Shown piece after piece: positions 21,129 to 29,446 of a stretch of 64,000 nt of DNA. The notes beneath the pieces were generated by a model, which searched no databases, had not been told where the DNA came from, and saw only the letters and a list, made by a program, of their open reading frames with translations. The translations under genes were made by a program, and so were the position numbers. How positions within the stretch are numbered: the first letter of the stretch is position 1; each line of letters opens with the position of its first letter. Source of the DNA: Salinicoccus roseus (GTDB lineage: Bacteria > Bacillota > Bacilli > Staphylococcales > Salinicoccaceae); assembly GCF_003814515.1 (NCBI RefSeq), contig NZ_RKQJ01000004.1:62001-126000 (forward strand), given 5' to 3'.

Positions 21129-22280
21129 ATGAAAAAAATGATCCTATTCATTATGATCATACAATTCCTCATATATTTCGGCTTCAGTATGATCATACCG
21201 GTCATACCGGAACTTGTGACCGAACTCGGCGTGTCCACCCTGCACATGGGCGGGCTGCTTGCCGTCTATTCCATCGCCAGCTTCATTTCCGCGCCCTATT
21301 TCGGCAGATTGAGCGACCGCAATGGCCGTCGGCCGATTCTTCTGTATGGACTGCTCGCCTTCAGCCTCAGCTTCCTCCTGTTCGGCATGTTCATCGATGT
21401 ACTGTGGGTGCTGTACCTGACACGTCTGCTTGGAGGCGCCGCTTCAGGAGCCCTCTATACAGCAACGACCAGCATGGTGGCGGACTTGACGACGCGTGAA
21501 GAGCGAACGCGTTTCATGGGACTGATCGGCATGTCCATCGGCCTCGGATTCATTTTCGGACCGGGAGTGGGCGGACTGCTTTCCCAGATCAGCCTGAGCT
21601 TTGCCTACTACATGACGACCATTGTCATTGTGGGCGCACTGATATTCAGCCTCTTCAAAATTGAGGAGACGTATCGTCCAGGCGTCAGCGCTGGGAAAGA
21701 CATCACTCTGCCAAGCGAGTACTTCCTTAAACCTGTCGGCATCCTTCTCATCTCCACATTCTTCGTCATACTGACGATGAGCGGGATGGAAAGTACATTC
21801 CAGCTGCTCGGCATAGAGAAGATCGACATCACCCCTACAGAGATGGGCATCCTCTTTGTAGTCGGCGGCATTTTCAACGCTGCTGTCCAGGGCGGCTTCA
21901 TCGGCCGCCTCAAGGATGGACAGGAGTACCCGGTGATGATTGCCGGACAGGTCATGACACTGATCGCTTTCATCCTGCTGCCGTTCATGTCCAGCCTGTT
22001 GTTTGCCGGGGTGTGCATCGTTCTGCTGATGACGGGGAATGCCCTCGTCAAGACGCTGCTCACCTCCCAGATTACAAAAGAGACGCACCAGGACGAAATG
22101 GGCCGTATGACCGCTGCTACATATTCCCTGGATAGCCTGGGCAGAATATTCGGACCGCTTGTCTTCAATCTGCTGTTCATTCTGACTGCAGGATTGCCAT
22201 TCTGGTTCGGTGCGGTGATGACCCTGCTGTCCACATACTTCATTTTCCAATACTTCAGGAAAAGGAGGACCCTCGCATGA
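21129..22280 (+). CDS. MFS drug/metabolite exporter, DHA1 family
   Basis: A 12-helix major facilitator exporter of 383 residues. It has the N-terminal motif A (GRLSDRNGRRPILLYG) between helices 2 and 3 and motif C-like GLGFIFGPGVGG in helix 5, marks of drug:proton antiporters related to Bmr/NorA/TetA. The substrate is unknown. The ATG at 21129 has AGGAAG 8 nt upstream. Its stop overlaps the next gene by 4 nt, so the two small membrane proteins downstream are almost certainly made from the same mRNA. Confidence 0.8.
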   Translation: MKKMILFIMIIQFLIYFGFSMIIPVIPELVTELGVSTLHMGGLLAVYSIASFISAPYFGRLSDRNGRRPILLYGLLAFSLSFLLFGMFIDVLWVLYLTRLLGGAASGALYTATTSMVADLTTREERTRFMGLIGMSIGLGFIFGPGVGGLLSQISLSFAYYMTTIVIVGALIFSLFKIEETYRPGVSAGKDITLPSEYFLKPVGILLISTFFVILTMSGMESTFQLLGIEKIDITPTEMGILFVVGGIFNAAVQGGFIGRLKDGQEYPVMIAGQVMTLIAFILLPFMSSLLFAGVCIVLLMTGNALVKTLLTSQITKETHQDEMGRMTAATYSLDSLGRIFGPLVFNLLFILTAGLPFWFGAVMTLLSTYFIFQYFRKRRTLA

Positions 22281-22591
22281 TTCTGACAGTCCTTATGCTG
22301 CTCATTTATCTCGTCATCAGTGCAATCACCATATTGCTGATGAGAAACAGGGCCCTGGATATTCTGAGGGTCATCGCAGGTGTCGCCCTGCTGCTCATGA
22401 TGACCCTGATTTCCCTGGAAGCGCCCAATCCCGACGGCCTGCTGATCTTTTCGCTGGCCATTTCCCTCTTCATAGCAGTTGAAATCACTGCCTTCAAAGA
22501 AGCAAAGGGAGACCATGCACGCCTGTTCATGATACATGTCTTCACCCTCATGATTTCAGCCGTGCTCATCATCATGCTGCTGACACTGTAA
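22277..22591 (+). CDS. Small three-helix membrane protein, MFS operon
   Basis: 104 residues with three long hydrophobic stretches separated by short charged turns (MRNRALDILR, EAPNPDGLL, FKEAKGDHARL). No family was recognised. It overlaps the MFS stop by 4 nt (ATGA), so it is translationally coupled. It could be an accessory subunit of the exporter or an unrelated passenger. The sequence gives no enzymatic motif. Confidence 0.6.
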   Translation: MILTVLMLLIYLVISAITILLMRNRALDILRVIAGVALLLMMTLISLEAPNPDGLLIFSLAISLFIAVEITAFKEAKGDHARLFMIHVFTLMISAVLIIMLLTL

Positions 22592-22610
22592 AAGGAAGAG
22601 AGGTGGCCAT

Positions 22611-22886
22611 ATGCGCCGGGTCATACTTATTCTGCTCATACTGATGCAAATCATGTTTTATATAAACTATATAGTCAATGACGGAATCATCTTCTTCAAC
22701 ATCTATGTATGGGCCCTGCTCAATCTGATCTCCCTTACGGCAGGATGGAAGGCCGCAAAATCGGAACCAAACCTGTACGAAAACCGGCACATACACTTTG
22801 CTCTGTCGATGACGCTGCTGCTCATGTCGGTGATGTCGCTGATCTTCATACTGCTGATCATCCTGACCCGGCCCTACTTCCTATAG
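22611..22886 (+). CDS. Small membrane protein, last gene of MFS operon
   Basis: 91 residues with about three hydrophobic segments and a polar middle (GWKAAKSEPNLYENRHIH). GAGGTG is placed 6 nt before the ATG. It begins 19 nt after the previous gene and is closed by the strong terminator at 22897-22932. No family was recognised. Its pairing with the 104-residue protein suggests they act together. Confidence 0.6.
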   Translation: MRRVILILLILMQIMFYINYIVNDGIIFFNIYVWALLNLISLTAGWKAAKSEPNLYENRHIHFALSMTLLLMSVMSLIFILLIILTRPYFL

Positions 22887-22896
22887 ACAGAGTACA

Positions 22897-22932
22897 AATA
22901 AAGCCAGCTTCCACACGGAAGCTGGCTTTATT
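22897..22932. terminator. Strong bidirectional terminator
   Basis: A 16-bp perfect stem (aataaagccagcttcc and its complement) with a four-base loop and T/A tails on both strands. It lies between the MFS operon (plus) and the binding-protein gene (minus). Confidence 0.9.
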
Positions 22933-22942
22933 TATGCCCGCA

Positions 22943-23737
22943 TCATTCTGCCTCTTCTTCATATATGTCCATGCCGTACCATTTTTCGGATATCTCAGCC
23001 AGTGTGCCATCGCTCCTCAATTCAGCAAGCACATCATTGATATCCGAAATCAACTGCTGATTTTCCGGCGTATCCTTGAATGGCAGGGCGACAGGCTGAA
23101 CTCCGAAAGGCTCCCCTGCTATTTCAAGCGCTATATCACGATCATTGATCATTGCCAACAGCTGTTCCCGCCCAAATAGGTATGCATCAATCTTGCCGGC
23201 AATCACATCGTTATAGACCACCTCGTTATTCTCATAATCAATGATCTCGCCCCCATGATCCGGGTATTCCTCATTCAGTACATTCTGGAAGTTCGTGCCC
23301 AGTATCGTACCGACATCGGCCCCCTCCAGATCACTGACGGATTGGATGGTCTCATTATCCTGGGCCACCGCCACCGCTGCCTTCGAATTATAGTAGGGGT
23401 CGGAGAAGGTATACTTTTCAGCCCTTTCCGGAGTCATGGCAAAATTGCTGGCCGTATCCACATTCCCTGTATCAAGATTGGCCAGCACACCTGTCCAGTC
23501 TGTCATCACCCATTCTATCTCATAGTTCAGTTCATCGAATATCGCGTTATAGATATCTGCATTGAATCCCTTCACTTCCCCGTCTTCCTGGAAAGAGAGC
23601 GGATAGCCATCAGGTGACGAACCGATTTTGATGATATTTTCCCCTTCCGTCTCTTCCACACTCCCGCTTTCCGCTTCATTTCCGCATCCTGCAATCAAGA
23701 GCAGGACGAATGCCAACGGTAAAATCCATTTCTTCAT
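22943..23737 (-). CDS. Amino-acid ABC transporter substrate-binding lipoprotein (orphan)
   Basis: A 264-residue periplasmic-binding-protein type II (SBP_bac_3) lipoprotein. The signal peptide ends at the lipobox LLIAGCG. The body has the family stretches PLSFQEDGEVKGFNADIYNAI, DTASNFAMTPERAEKYTFSDPYY and KGTP-like positions. The relatives known to me bind polar amino acids or cystine. No permease or ATPase gene is adjacent, so it must use a transporter encoded elsewhere or act as a sensor. It has its own promoter region with an inverted repeat at 23776-23805. Confidence 0.8.
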   Translation of the reverse strand: MKKWILPLAFVLLLIAGCGNEAESGSVEETEGENIIKIGSSPDGYPLSFQEDGEVKGFNADIYNAIFDELNYEIEWVMTDWTGVLANLDTGNVDTASNFAMTPERAEKYTFSDPYYNSKAAVAVAQDNETIQSVSDLEGADVGTILGTNFQNVLNEEYPDHGGEIIDYENNEVVYNDVIAGKIDAYLFGREQLLAMINDRDIALEIAGEPFGVQPVALPFKDTPENQQLISDINDVLAELRSDGTLAEISEKWYGMDIYEEEAE

Positions 23738-23775
23738 AAGAATCCCCCTGTATGTAAGTTGTCATATAAGCACAG

Positions 23776-23805
23776 ATCCATAAAACATAGTTTTTTACTA
23801 TGGAT
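23776..23805. repeat. Inverted repeat upstream of the orphan binding protein gene
   Basis: atccata (23776-23782) and tatggat (23799-23805) around a 16-nt spacer, 39 nt upstream of the start codon. It may be an operator. No known consensus was matched. Confidence 0.35.
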
Positions 23806-23895
23806 TAATGGGTATAAGTCTATCATGACAGTAACTCTTTAACAAGAGGGTCTCATATAGGGAATTCATGGACTCCATATAAGAAATATCTATAA

Positions 23896-23929
23896 GAAAG
23901 AGCGCCGTGTATTTCAACGGCGCTCTTTC
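23896..23929 (-). terminator. Terminator at the 3' end of femX
   Basis: Arms 23896-23908 and 23917-23929 (13 bp, perfect, GC-rich core gagcgccgt) with an 8-nt loop, followed on the minus strand by a T-containing tract. The stem includes the femX stop codon. Confidence 0.75.
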
Positions 23930-25182
23930 AGTGCTTTGAGTGTCTGATTCAATTTTACTTTCCCCTTTTGGAACATCGGCACGCCGACTTCGGCAAGGGT
24001 GTACAGCGGGCGGTGGAGAACATAATCGAATTCTCCGATTTTCTCACTCACTTCCGTCCCCCATACTTTCTTGAACTGCCACAGGCCGAAATGTGGGGAA
24101 TCCTCGGGCGGAGAGACGCTGACACCGCCAAAGTCATATGTCTTGGCACCATTGTCCCGTGCATACTTCATCATTTCATACTGCATATGATGGTTCGGCA
24201 AGTATTCACGGTACTGGTCGGAAGATGCCCCGTAGAGATAGTATGCCTTATGTCCAGACTGGGCAAGCAGCGCGCCGGAAAGGATGACGCCTTCAGGATG
24301 CTCTTTCTTGATTTCTTCAATCTCCTGCTGCTGTTTCTGAAGCTTTTCCATTCGGTTGTTGAGATCCTTGATCTGGTTCTCCTTCTTGCTGCCATCCTTC
24401 TTCTTCATGGCTTTTTCCAGATCCTTCCCGACCTTATCCAGGTCCGCCTCCAGGGAAGCCGCAACTTCCGCAGGCATCAGTTTCACCAGGAATAATTCCA
24501 TGTGCCCATTTTCGTGGAGATTATCATAGAGGGATTCAAAGTAGGTGATGTCACGGGTGAGGAACCCATCCCGCTGTCCGGTCTCCTTCATGAGCCTGAC
24601 GAAGGTCTGGAGATCCCCACGCTCCGCCCTGTAGACTTTGGTCCCCCGGCGGATGGCATTGCGCACTTTTGTACGGTTGTTCCGCTCAAAGCTCTGCAGC
24701 AGTTCCTTGTCATCCTTATCGATCGGGGCCACCATGGTCTGCCTCGGCTGTATATTATCCTTGCTCATGCCATCTTTCAGGCCACGGTGCCTGAAACCGA
24801 TCGATTCAAGGAATCCTATCGTATCCCGATGTGTTTCAAGTGGAAGGTCCGGATCTATCTTTATTGCATAGGCCTTCTCGTCCCCGGCTATCTTCAATGC
24901 CTCATTCAGCATGAATTCCACAAGAAGCGGGTCCTTGTAGTCGCAGACAAAGCCTCTGGATATATAGCATAGTGTATGGTTCAGTTTCGGCACCTTCTTG
25001 AACAGGAGAAGAGCCGCGCCAAGCGTTTCATCCACCTCGTTTCCTACGGCAAACCGTCTGGAGTACCATCCGGTCAGTTGCTTGGAACGTGCCCAGTCCG
25101 TCAACTGCAGCAGGTCTCCATGGGGGTGCCCTTCAATAAACTGATCATGTTCGTCTTCAGTCAGGTTCAACAATTTAAGCAT
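23914..25182 (-). CDS. femX: Peptidoglycan interpeptide bridge aminoacyltransferase FemX/FmhB
   Basis: Transfers the first residue of the interpeptide bridge from aminoacyl-tRNA to the lysine of lipid II. It is essential in S. aureus. The 422 residues follow FmhB almost segment by segment: HPHGDLLQLTDWARSKQLTGWY near the start, LLFKKVPKL, NHTLCYISRGFV, NNRTKVRNAIRRGT, the helical arm around residues 240-300 (Lys/Glu-rich coiled coil), then YYLYGASSDQYREYLPNHHMQYEMM and FGLWQFKKVWGTE. ATG at 25182 with GGAG 6 nt upstream; the ATG at 25194 lacks one. The bridge amino acid in this organism cannot be told from sequence. Confidence 0.9.
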   Translation of the reverse strand: MLKLLNLTEDEHDQFIEGHPHGDLLQLTDWARSKQLTGWYSRRFAVGNEVDETLGAALLLFKKVPKLNHTLCYISRGFVCDYKDPLLVEFMLNEALKIAGDEKAYAIKIDPDLPLETHRDTIGFLESIGFRHRGLKDGMSKDNIQPRQTMVAPIDKDDKELLQSFERNNRTKVRNAIRRGTKVYRAERGDLQTFVRLMKETGQRDGFLTRDITYFESLYDNLHENGHMELFLVKLMPAEVAASLEADLDKVGKDLEKAMKKKDGSKKENQIKDLNNRMEKLQKQQQEIEEIKKEHPEGVILSGALLAQSGHKAYYLYGASSDQYREYLPNHHMQYEMMKYARDNGAKTYDFGGVSVSPPEDSPHFGLWQFKKVWGTEVSEKIGEFDYVLHRPLYTLAEVGVPMFQKGKVKLNQTLKALKERR

Positions 25183-25238
25183 AACGGTCTCCATTCAATT
25201 AAAATCTGATATAATATTCCATGAAAGGTGGTCCTATC

Positions 25239-25484
25239 ATGAGACAAGCTATTCTAATCTTTCTTCTGATCATCAACATCATAAGCATCGTCCAACTTGG
25301 TCAATATGACAGTGGGGATCTCATCGCTCTGATGAGTGTCAGAATCATCCTCGGTGTAGTCACCATCATGCTGAGCATTGCGTATATCCTTGTGAAAGGC
25401 ACAAAGTCAATCGTCCTGATCAGCATCATCACAGCACTTTCTGCACTTCTGCACCTTGGACTCATCATCTATATAAATTTGTAG
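25239..25484 (+). CDS. Small membrane protein of unknown function
   Basis: 81 residues with about three hydrophobic helices and very few charges (MRQAILIFLLIINIISIVQL at the start, LHLGLIIYINL at the end). The start at 25239 is picked because AAAGGTGGT is 6 nt upstream; an ATG at 25221 precedes that site. Its last 16 nt overlap the 3' end of the convergent VOC gene. A TATAAT lies at 25210-25215. No family was recognised. Confidence 0.5.
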   Translation: MRQAILIFLLIINIISIVQLGQYDSGDLIALMSVRIILGVVTIMLSIAYILVKGTKSIVLISIITALSALLHLGLIIYINL

Positions 25485-26155
25485 ACTGCTCCTCTATAAA
25501 TCGCCGATTCCCCGTCCATCCCCAATTCCAGGGTGATCGACGGGTCTTTATTTTCTGAGATGGTGAGCGTCGTATGTGCATCGACTTCACCTTTCCAGAC
25601 ACCGATTACATCAAAGAAAGCGTCCCACACCTTCACATTCCTCACTTCATGATGAATATTCATTTCCGGGGAAATGAACGTCCCCCTCAAGTTTCTGATC
25701 CTCTCCAGACGCGCCGATTCCTCTTCCTCCCATTGTATGAAGAAGGGCAGCACCTCTTCATCATCCAAAACGTAGAGCAGCTTCCAGCGTATCGTTTCGC
25801 CATTCGTCGTCCGCTCCATATCCACTGGGCCTACAGTTCTGAACCCTTTCGCCCGGTATCGGTCGGCAAGCTGGTGTATTTCTTCTGTGGCAAGTGCATA
25901 GCGTAGGAAGCCTTCTTCGTACTCCATGCGGTCAATCGTACCGACAAACGAATCCTCCGACTCTTCCAGATGGCGTTTGAATCTTTCTTCGTCGTCGATG
26001 GCGAGATATTCCACATATCTCTGATCGAAATAGGACAACAGGTTCGCAGTACCCAGATGTTCATGTTTTCCGCCCGAATGGATGGGCAGCAGGCCATCTT
26101 CCTCTACCGGTTCCAGCTTGTTGACATAATGTATGATGTGATCGAATTTAACCAT
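25469..26155 (-). CDS. VOC/glyoxalase-like domain protein
   Basis: A 228-residue protein whose start (MVKFDHIIHYV) and length fit the glyoxalase-like PF13468 group of the vicinal-oxygen-chelate fold. The middle contains FVGTIDRMEYEEGFLRYALATEEIHQLADRYRAKGFRTVGPVDMERTTNGETIRWKLLYV. The catalytic activity is unknown. GAGGTG lies 6 nt before the ATG at 26155. The 3' end overlaps a convergent small gene by 16 nt. It is separated from the sugar operon by the terminator at 26216-26243. Confidence 0.7.
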   Translation of the reverse strand: MVKFDHIIHYVNKLEPVEEDGLLPIHSGGKHEHLGTANLLSYFDQRYVEYLAIDDEERFKRHLEESEDSFVGTIDRMEYEEGFLRYALATEEIHQLADRYRAKGFRTVGPVDMERTTNGETIRWKLLYVLDDEEVLPFFIQWEEEESARLERIRNLRGTFISPEMNIHHEVRNVKVWDAFFDVIGVWKGEVDAHTTLTISENKDPSITLELGMDGESAIYRGAVYKFI

Positions 26156-26215
26156 GCTATTCACCTCTTTCCAACTATATCATATTACCGTTAAATCGTC
26201 CCAGACATTAAAAAT

Positions 26216-26243
26216 TACAGCCTGTCCATGTGGACAGGCTGTA
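26216..26243 (-). terminator. Terminator of the nine-gene sugar operon
   Basis: Two 13-bp perfect arms around a two-base centre (tacagcctgtcca and complement), followed on the minus strand by TTTTTA. It closes the operon that starts at 35271. Confidence 0.85.
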
Positions 26244-26246
26244 TCT

Positions 26247-27413
26247 CTATGCCTTGATGACACCGGATGTATCCTGCTGTTCCAGACTTTCCTTCTCCTT
26301 GGCGCGCTCTTCTTTCGTGACGATGCGTTTATGCGTGTCATTATCGAAGAAATGCCCCTTGTTCATGTCGAACGCAAACTTCACGATGTCTCCCGGCTCA
26401 AGCTCATTGCGTGCGTCGACACGCGAGATGAATTCCTGCCCTTCGAGGTCTGAGTAGAGCATGATTTCGGAACCGAGAAGCTCACTTACTTTGACTTCCG
26501 CATTGAAGGCGGAAGCAAGCTCCGATTCGACGAAGACCGCTTCCTCCCTGACATCCTCCGGACGGATGCCGAACTTGATCGGCTTGTTGTCATATCCCTC
26601 ATTCAAAAGCATGCGACGCTTGAATTCAGGAATCTTGATTGTCGTCTCCCCAATTACAAGTTCACCATTCCTGATCTCTGCATCAAACACGTTCATGGCT
26701 GGTGAGCCGATGAACTGCGCAACAAACACATTCTCAGGAAAATCATATACTTCCTTCGGCGAACCGACCTGCATGATATCCCCTTTATCGAGTATCACGA
26801 TGCGGGTGGCCATCGTCAGCGCTTCCGTCTGGTCGTGTGTCACGTATACCGTGGTCGTCTTCAGGCGCTTGTGCAGTTTGGTGATTTCAGCACGCATCTG
26901 CACCCTCAGTTTCGCGTCCAGGTTGGACAGCGGCTCGTCCATCAGGAAGACGCTCGCCTCCCTGACGATTGCCCGGCCCAGCGCTACACGCTGCCTCTGT
27001 CCACCTGAGAGTGCCTTCGGCTTGCGGTCCAGGTAGTCCGTCAGACCAAGAATCTCGGCTGCATGCTCAACCCGTTCTTTGATTTCCGCTTTCGGCGTCT
27101 TCCTCAGCTTGAGACCGAACGCCATATTGTCGTAAACGCTCATATGCGGATAGAGGGCATAGTTCTGGAAGACCATTGCGATATCCCTGTTCTTCGGCTC
27201 GACATCATTCACCAAGCTGTCATTGATGTACAATTCCCCGCCTGTGATCTCTTCAAGTCCGGCGATCATCCGCAAAGTCGTCGATTTCCCACACCCGGAA
27301 GGACCAACCAGTACGATGAATTCCCCATCATGGATTTCCAGATTGAAATCATCCACCACCGTCGGACCTTTTTCATATGTCTTCTTTATATTCTTCAGCT
27401 TTAAATCAGCCAT
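26247..27413 (-). CDS. Carbohydrate ABC transporter ATPase, MsmX/UgpC/ThuK type
   Basis: A 388-residue ATPase of the CUT1 family. It has Walker [11 protein letters not shown]-loop [11 protein letters not shown], signature LSGGQRQR, Walker [17 protein letters not shown] and VTHDQTEA, then the C-terminal OB-like regulatory region ([10 protein letters not shown]). It is the last gene of operon 1 and the only sugar ATPase in the window. In Bacilli such ATPases (MsmX) serve several importers, so it could drive both the operon 1 permeases and the MdxFG pair, which has no ATPase of its own. Confidence 0.9.
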   Translation of the reverse strand: MADLKLKNIKKTYEKGPTVVDDFNLEIHDGEFIVLVGPSGCGKSTTLRMIAGLEEITGGELYINDSLVNDVEPKNRDIAMVFQNYALYPHMSVYDNMAFGLKLRKTPKAEIKERVEHAAEILGLTDYLDRKPKALSGGQRQRVALGRAIVREASVFLMDEPLSNLDAKLRVQMRAEITKLHKRLKTTTVYVTHDQTEALTMATRIVILDKGDIMQVGSPKEVYDFPENVFVAQFIGSPAMNVFDAEIRNGELVIGETTIKIPEFKRRMLLNEGYDNKPIKFGIRPEDVREEAVFVESELASAFNAEVKVSELLGSEIMLYSDLEGQEFISRVDARNELEPGDIVKFAFDMNKGHFFDNDTHKRIVTKEERAKEKESLEQQDTSGVIKA

Positions 27414-27425
27414 AAGATCACTCCT

Positions 27426-28394
27426 TTAAGCCCACCACATGTCAGTCGGCTGTTCTTTTATTATGACACCCTGCAGATTTCTTACAGCGGTCTGGAAGCC
27501 TTCTTCTATGGACATCAGACCATCTTCATGTTCAATCGAGACGACATAATCATAGTCGTAGGTTCTGAGCGCACTCATCATGTTCGCCCATTCATCCATA
27601 CTGTGGCCCAGGCCGACGCTTCTGAACGTCCAGCTCCGTTCCCTGATGCTGCCATAAGGGTTCATATCGAGATAGCCGTGCATATTAAGGTTATCCTGAT
27701 CGATATACGTATCCTTCGCATGGAAGTGATGGAGCGCATCTTCACGCCCCAGAATCTTGATTGCTGCAACGGGATCGATCCCCTGCCACCACATATGGCT
27801 TGGATCGAGGTTGGCACCGATGTATGCGTTCGTCGCCTTCCTCAGTTCAAGCATCGTATGCGGGGAGTGGACGAGAAATCCGCCATGAAGTTCCAACCCG
27901 ATCTTCACATCGTTCTCTTTCGCAAGTTCAGCGATGTCCTGCCAATATGGAATCAGTCTGTTCTTCCACTGCCATTCCTTTATCTCCGAATATTCCTCCG
28001 GCCAGGGGGTCACCGGCCAGTTGACTGCCGTGTCCGTCTCATTCCCAGCAGGCGTACCGCTGAATGTGTTGACTACAGGTACATCCATCAGGTTTGCCAG
28101 CCTGATCGACTTCCTCAATATTTCATCCGACTCCCGACGGAAAGCTTCGTCCGGAGAGATCGGATTTCCATGGCAGCTGAAGGCGCTGATGATGAGCCCC
28201 CGTGATGTGAACTTCTCCAAGTATGCCTCTCTTGCATCTTTCGATTCAAGCAGTTCATCGACATTGCAGTGCTTATCTCCAGGATAGCCGCCTGTACCGA
28301 TTTCTACTGCATCCAGCCCGGATGCTTTGATATAATCCAGCATTTCTTCCAGCTCCATGTTCTGGAACAGCGGATTGAATACTCCCAGTTTCAT
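27426..28394 (-). CDS. Sugar phosphate isomerase/epimerase family TIM-barrel protein
   Basis: A 322-residue xylose-isomerase-like (AP endonuclease 2) TIM barrel. Metal-binding-type motifs are IGLELHGGFLVHS, GANLDPSHMWWQG, LHHFHAKDTYID and VVSIEHED, spaced as in IolE/IolH and the 3-keto-glycoside-processing members of the family. The N-terminus MKLGVFNPLFQNM and the early DAVEIGTGGYPGDKHC are typical. It sits between an oxidoreductase and the ATPase, 11 to 12 nt from each. In this context it may eliminate or isomerise a keto-sugar made by the adjacent dehydrogenases (inference). Confidence 0.8.
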   Translation of the reverse strand: MKLGVFNPLFQNMELEEMLDYIKASGLDAVEIGTGGYPGDKHCNVDELLESKDAREAYLEKFTSRGLIISAFSCHGNPISPDEAFRRESDEILRKSIRLANLMDVPVVNTFSGTPAGNETDTAVNWPVTPWPEEYSEIKEWQWKNRLIPYWQDIAELAKENDVKIGLELHGGFLVHSPHTMLELRKATNAYIGANLDPSHMWWQGIDPVAAIKILGREDALHHFHAKDTYIDQDNLNMHGYLDMNPYGSIRERSWTFRSVGLGHSMDEWANMMSALRTYDYDYVVSIEHEDGLMSIEEGFQTAVRNLQGVIIKEQPTDMWWA

Positions 28395-28405
28395 CTGTCT
28401 ACCTC

Positions 28406-29437
28406 CTAAAGTCTGATGCTCCTCTGTTCTTTCGAGCTTAAGTATATTGCTTCGATGATCTTCGATACTTCTTTCGCTTCTGTTGATTTCACCGTTAGCG
28501 GGGTGTTGTATTTGATCGCTGATATGAAGTTTTCAGCCTGAAGTCTGCTGTAGGGCTCATCCACTTTTATATAGTCGATGCGCATCGTCGTCATCAGGTC
28601 TTCATCGGCCTGGTTCACTTTCATATCGAACACATCAAGGCCTGCTTTGGCACCTGAGATGCTGATGTGGTTTTCATCTTCCGGGATATTTGCGGCCCAG
28701 CTCGTTTCAAACAGCATCGATGCACCATTATTGAACCGTATGAATGCACTGACATGGTCTTCCACTTCAAAGGAATCCCGGTTGAAATGTCCCCATTCGT
28801 TGACTGTATTTGTACGGCTCAGCTGATTGTAGGTCGAGCTTGATACTTCCACAGGCTTTACGTCACCCATGAGGTACATGGCCAGGTCGAGGAGATGGCA
28901 GCCATAGTCGATCAGTGCACCGCCCCCCTGAAGTTCCTGGTTGGTGAATACCCCCCACCCAGGAACTTTCCTGCGCCTGAGCCCTTTCACACGGACCACG
29001 AGGGGATCACCGATTGTGCCGCGTTCGATGATCTTCTTCGCTGCGATCGCCTCTTTCATGAAGCGGTAATGATAGGCAATGTGAAGCTTCACGCCATTGC
29101 GTTCCTCCGCTTCAATCATTGCATTGCACTCTTCTGTACTCATGGCCATCGGCTTTTCACAGAGCACATGCTTGCCGTTGTTCATCGCATCGATGCTGAT
29201 TGATGCGTGGAATTTATTAGGTGTGGAAACCACCACCGCATCGACATGGGGGTACATGTCCTCAATTGTAGAACATACTTCCGGAATGTTGAGCTCGTTC
29301 GCCACCTTCATTGCACGCTCCACATTGACATCCTGTATGGCTGTAATCTCCACATCATCGAAGGTCCTGAACGTGGGAATGTGCCGTCCTGTCGCTATTC
29401 CCCCAACACCAATGAAACCCAGTCTTATTTTAGCCAT
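28406..29437 (-). CDS. Gfo/Idh/MocA family NAD(P)-dependent dehydrogenase (second of pair)
   Basis: A 343-residue two-domain oxidoreductase. Rossmann GFIGVGGIATGRH at the N-terminus, the family hallmark HVLCEKPMAMS, then AYHYRFMKEA and a C-terminal beta-sheet domain with GGGALIDYGCHLLDLAMYLMG. Such enzymes oxidise hydroxyls of sugars, inositols or glycosides. The ATG at 29437 has AGGTG 6 nt upstream; a GTG at 29446 is also open. It follows its homologue by 9 nt. The two are clearly different in sequence, so they probably act on successive substrates or form a hetero-complex. Confidence 0.88.
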   Translation of the reverse strand: MAKIRLGFIGVGGIATGRHIPTFRTFDDVEITAIQDVNVERAMKVANELNIPEVCSTIEDMYPHVDAVVVSTPNKFHASISIDAMNNGKHVLCEKPMAMSTEECNAMIEAEERNGVKLHIAYHYRFMKEAIAAKKIIERGTIGDPLVVRVKGLRRRKVPGWGVFTNQELQGGGALIDYGCHLLDLAMYLMGDVKPVEVSSSTYNQLSRTNTVNEWGHFNRDSFEVEDHVSAFIRFNNGASMLFETSWAANIPEDENHISISGAKAGLDVFDMKVNQADEDLMTTMRIDYIKVDEPYSRLQAENFISAIKYNTPLTVKSTEAKEVSKIIEAIYLSSKEQRSIRL

Positions 29438-29446
29438 CTGCAACAC

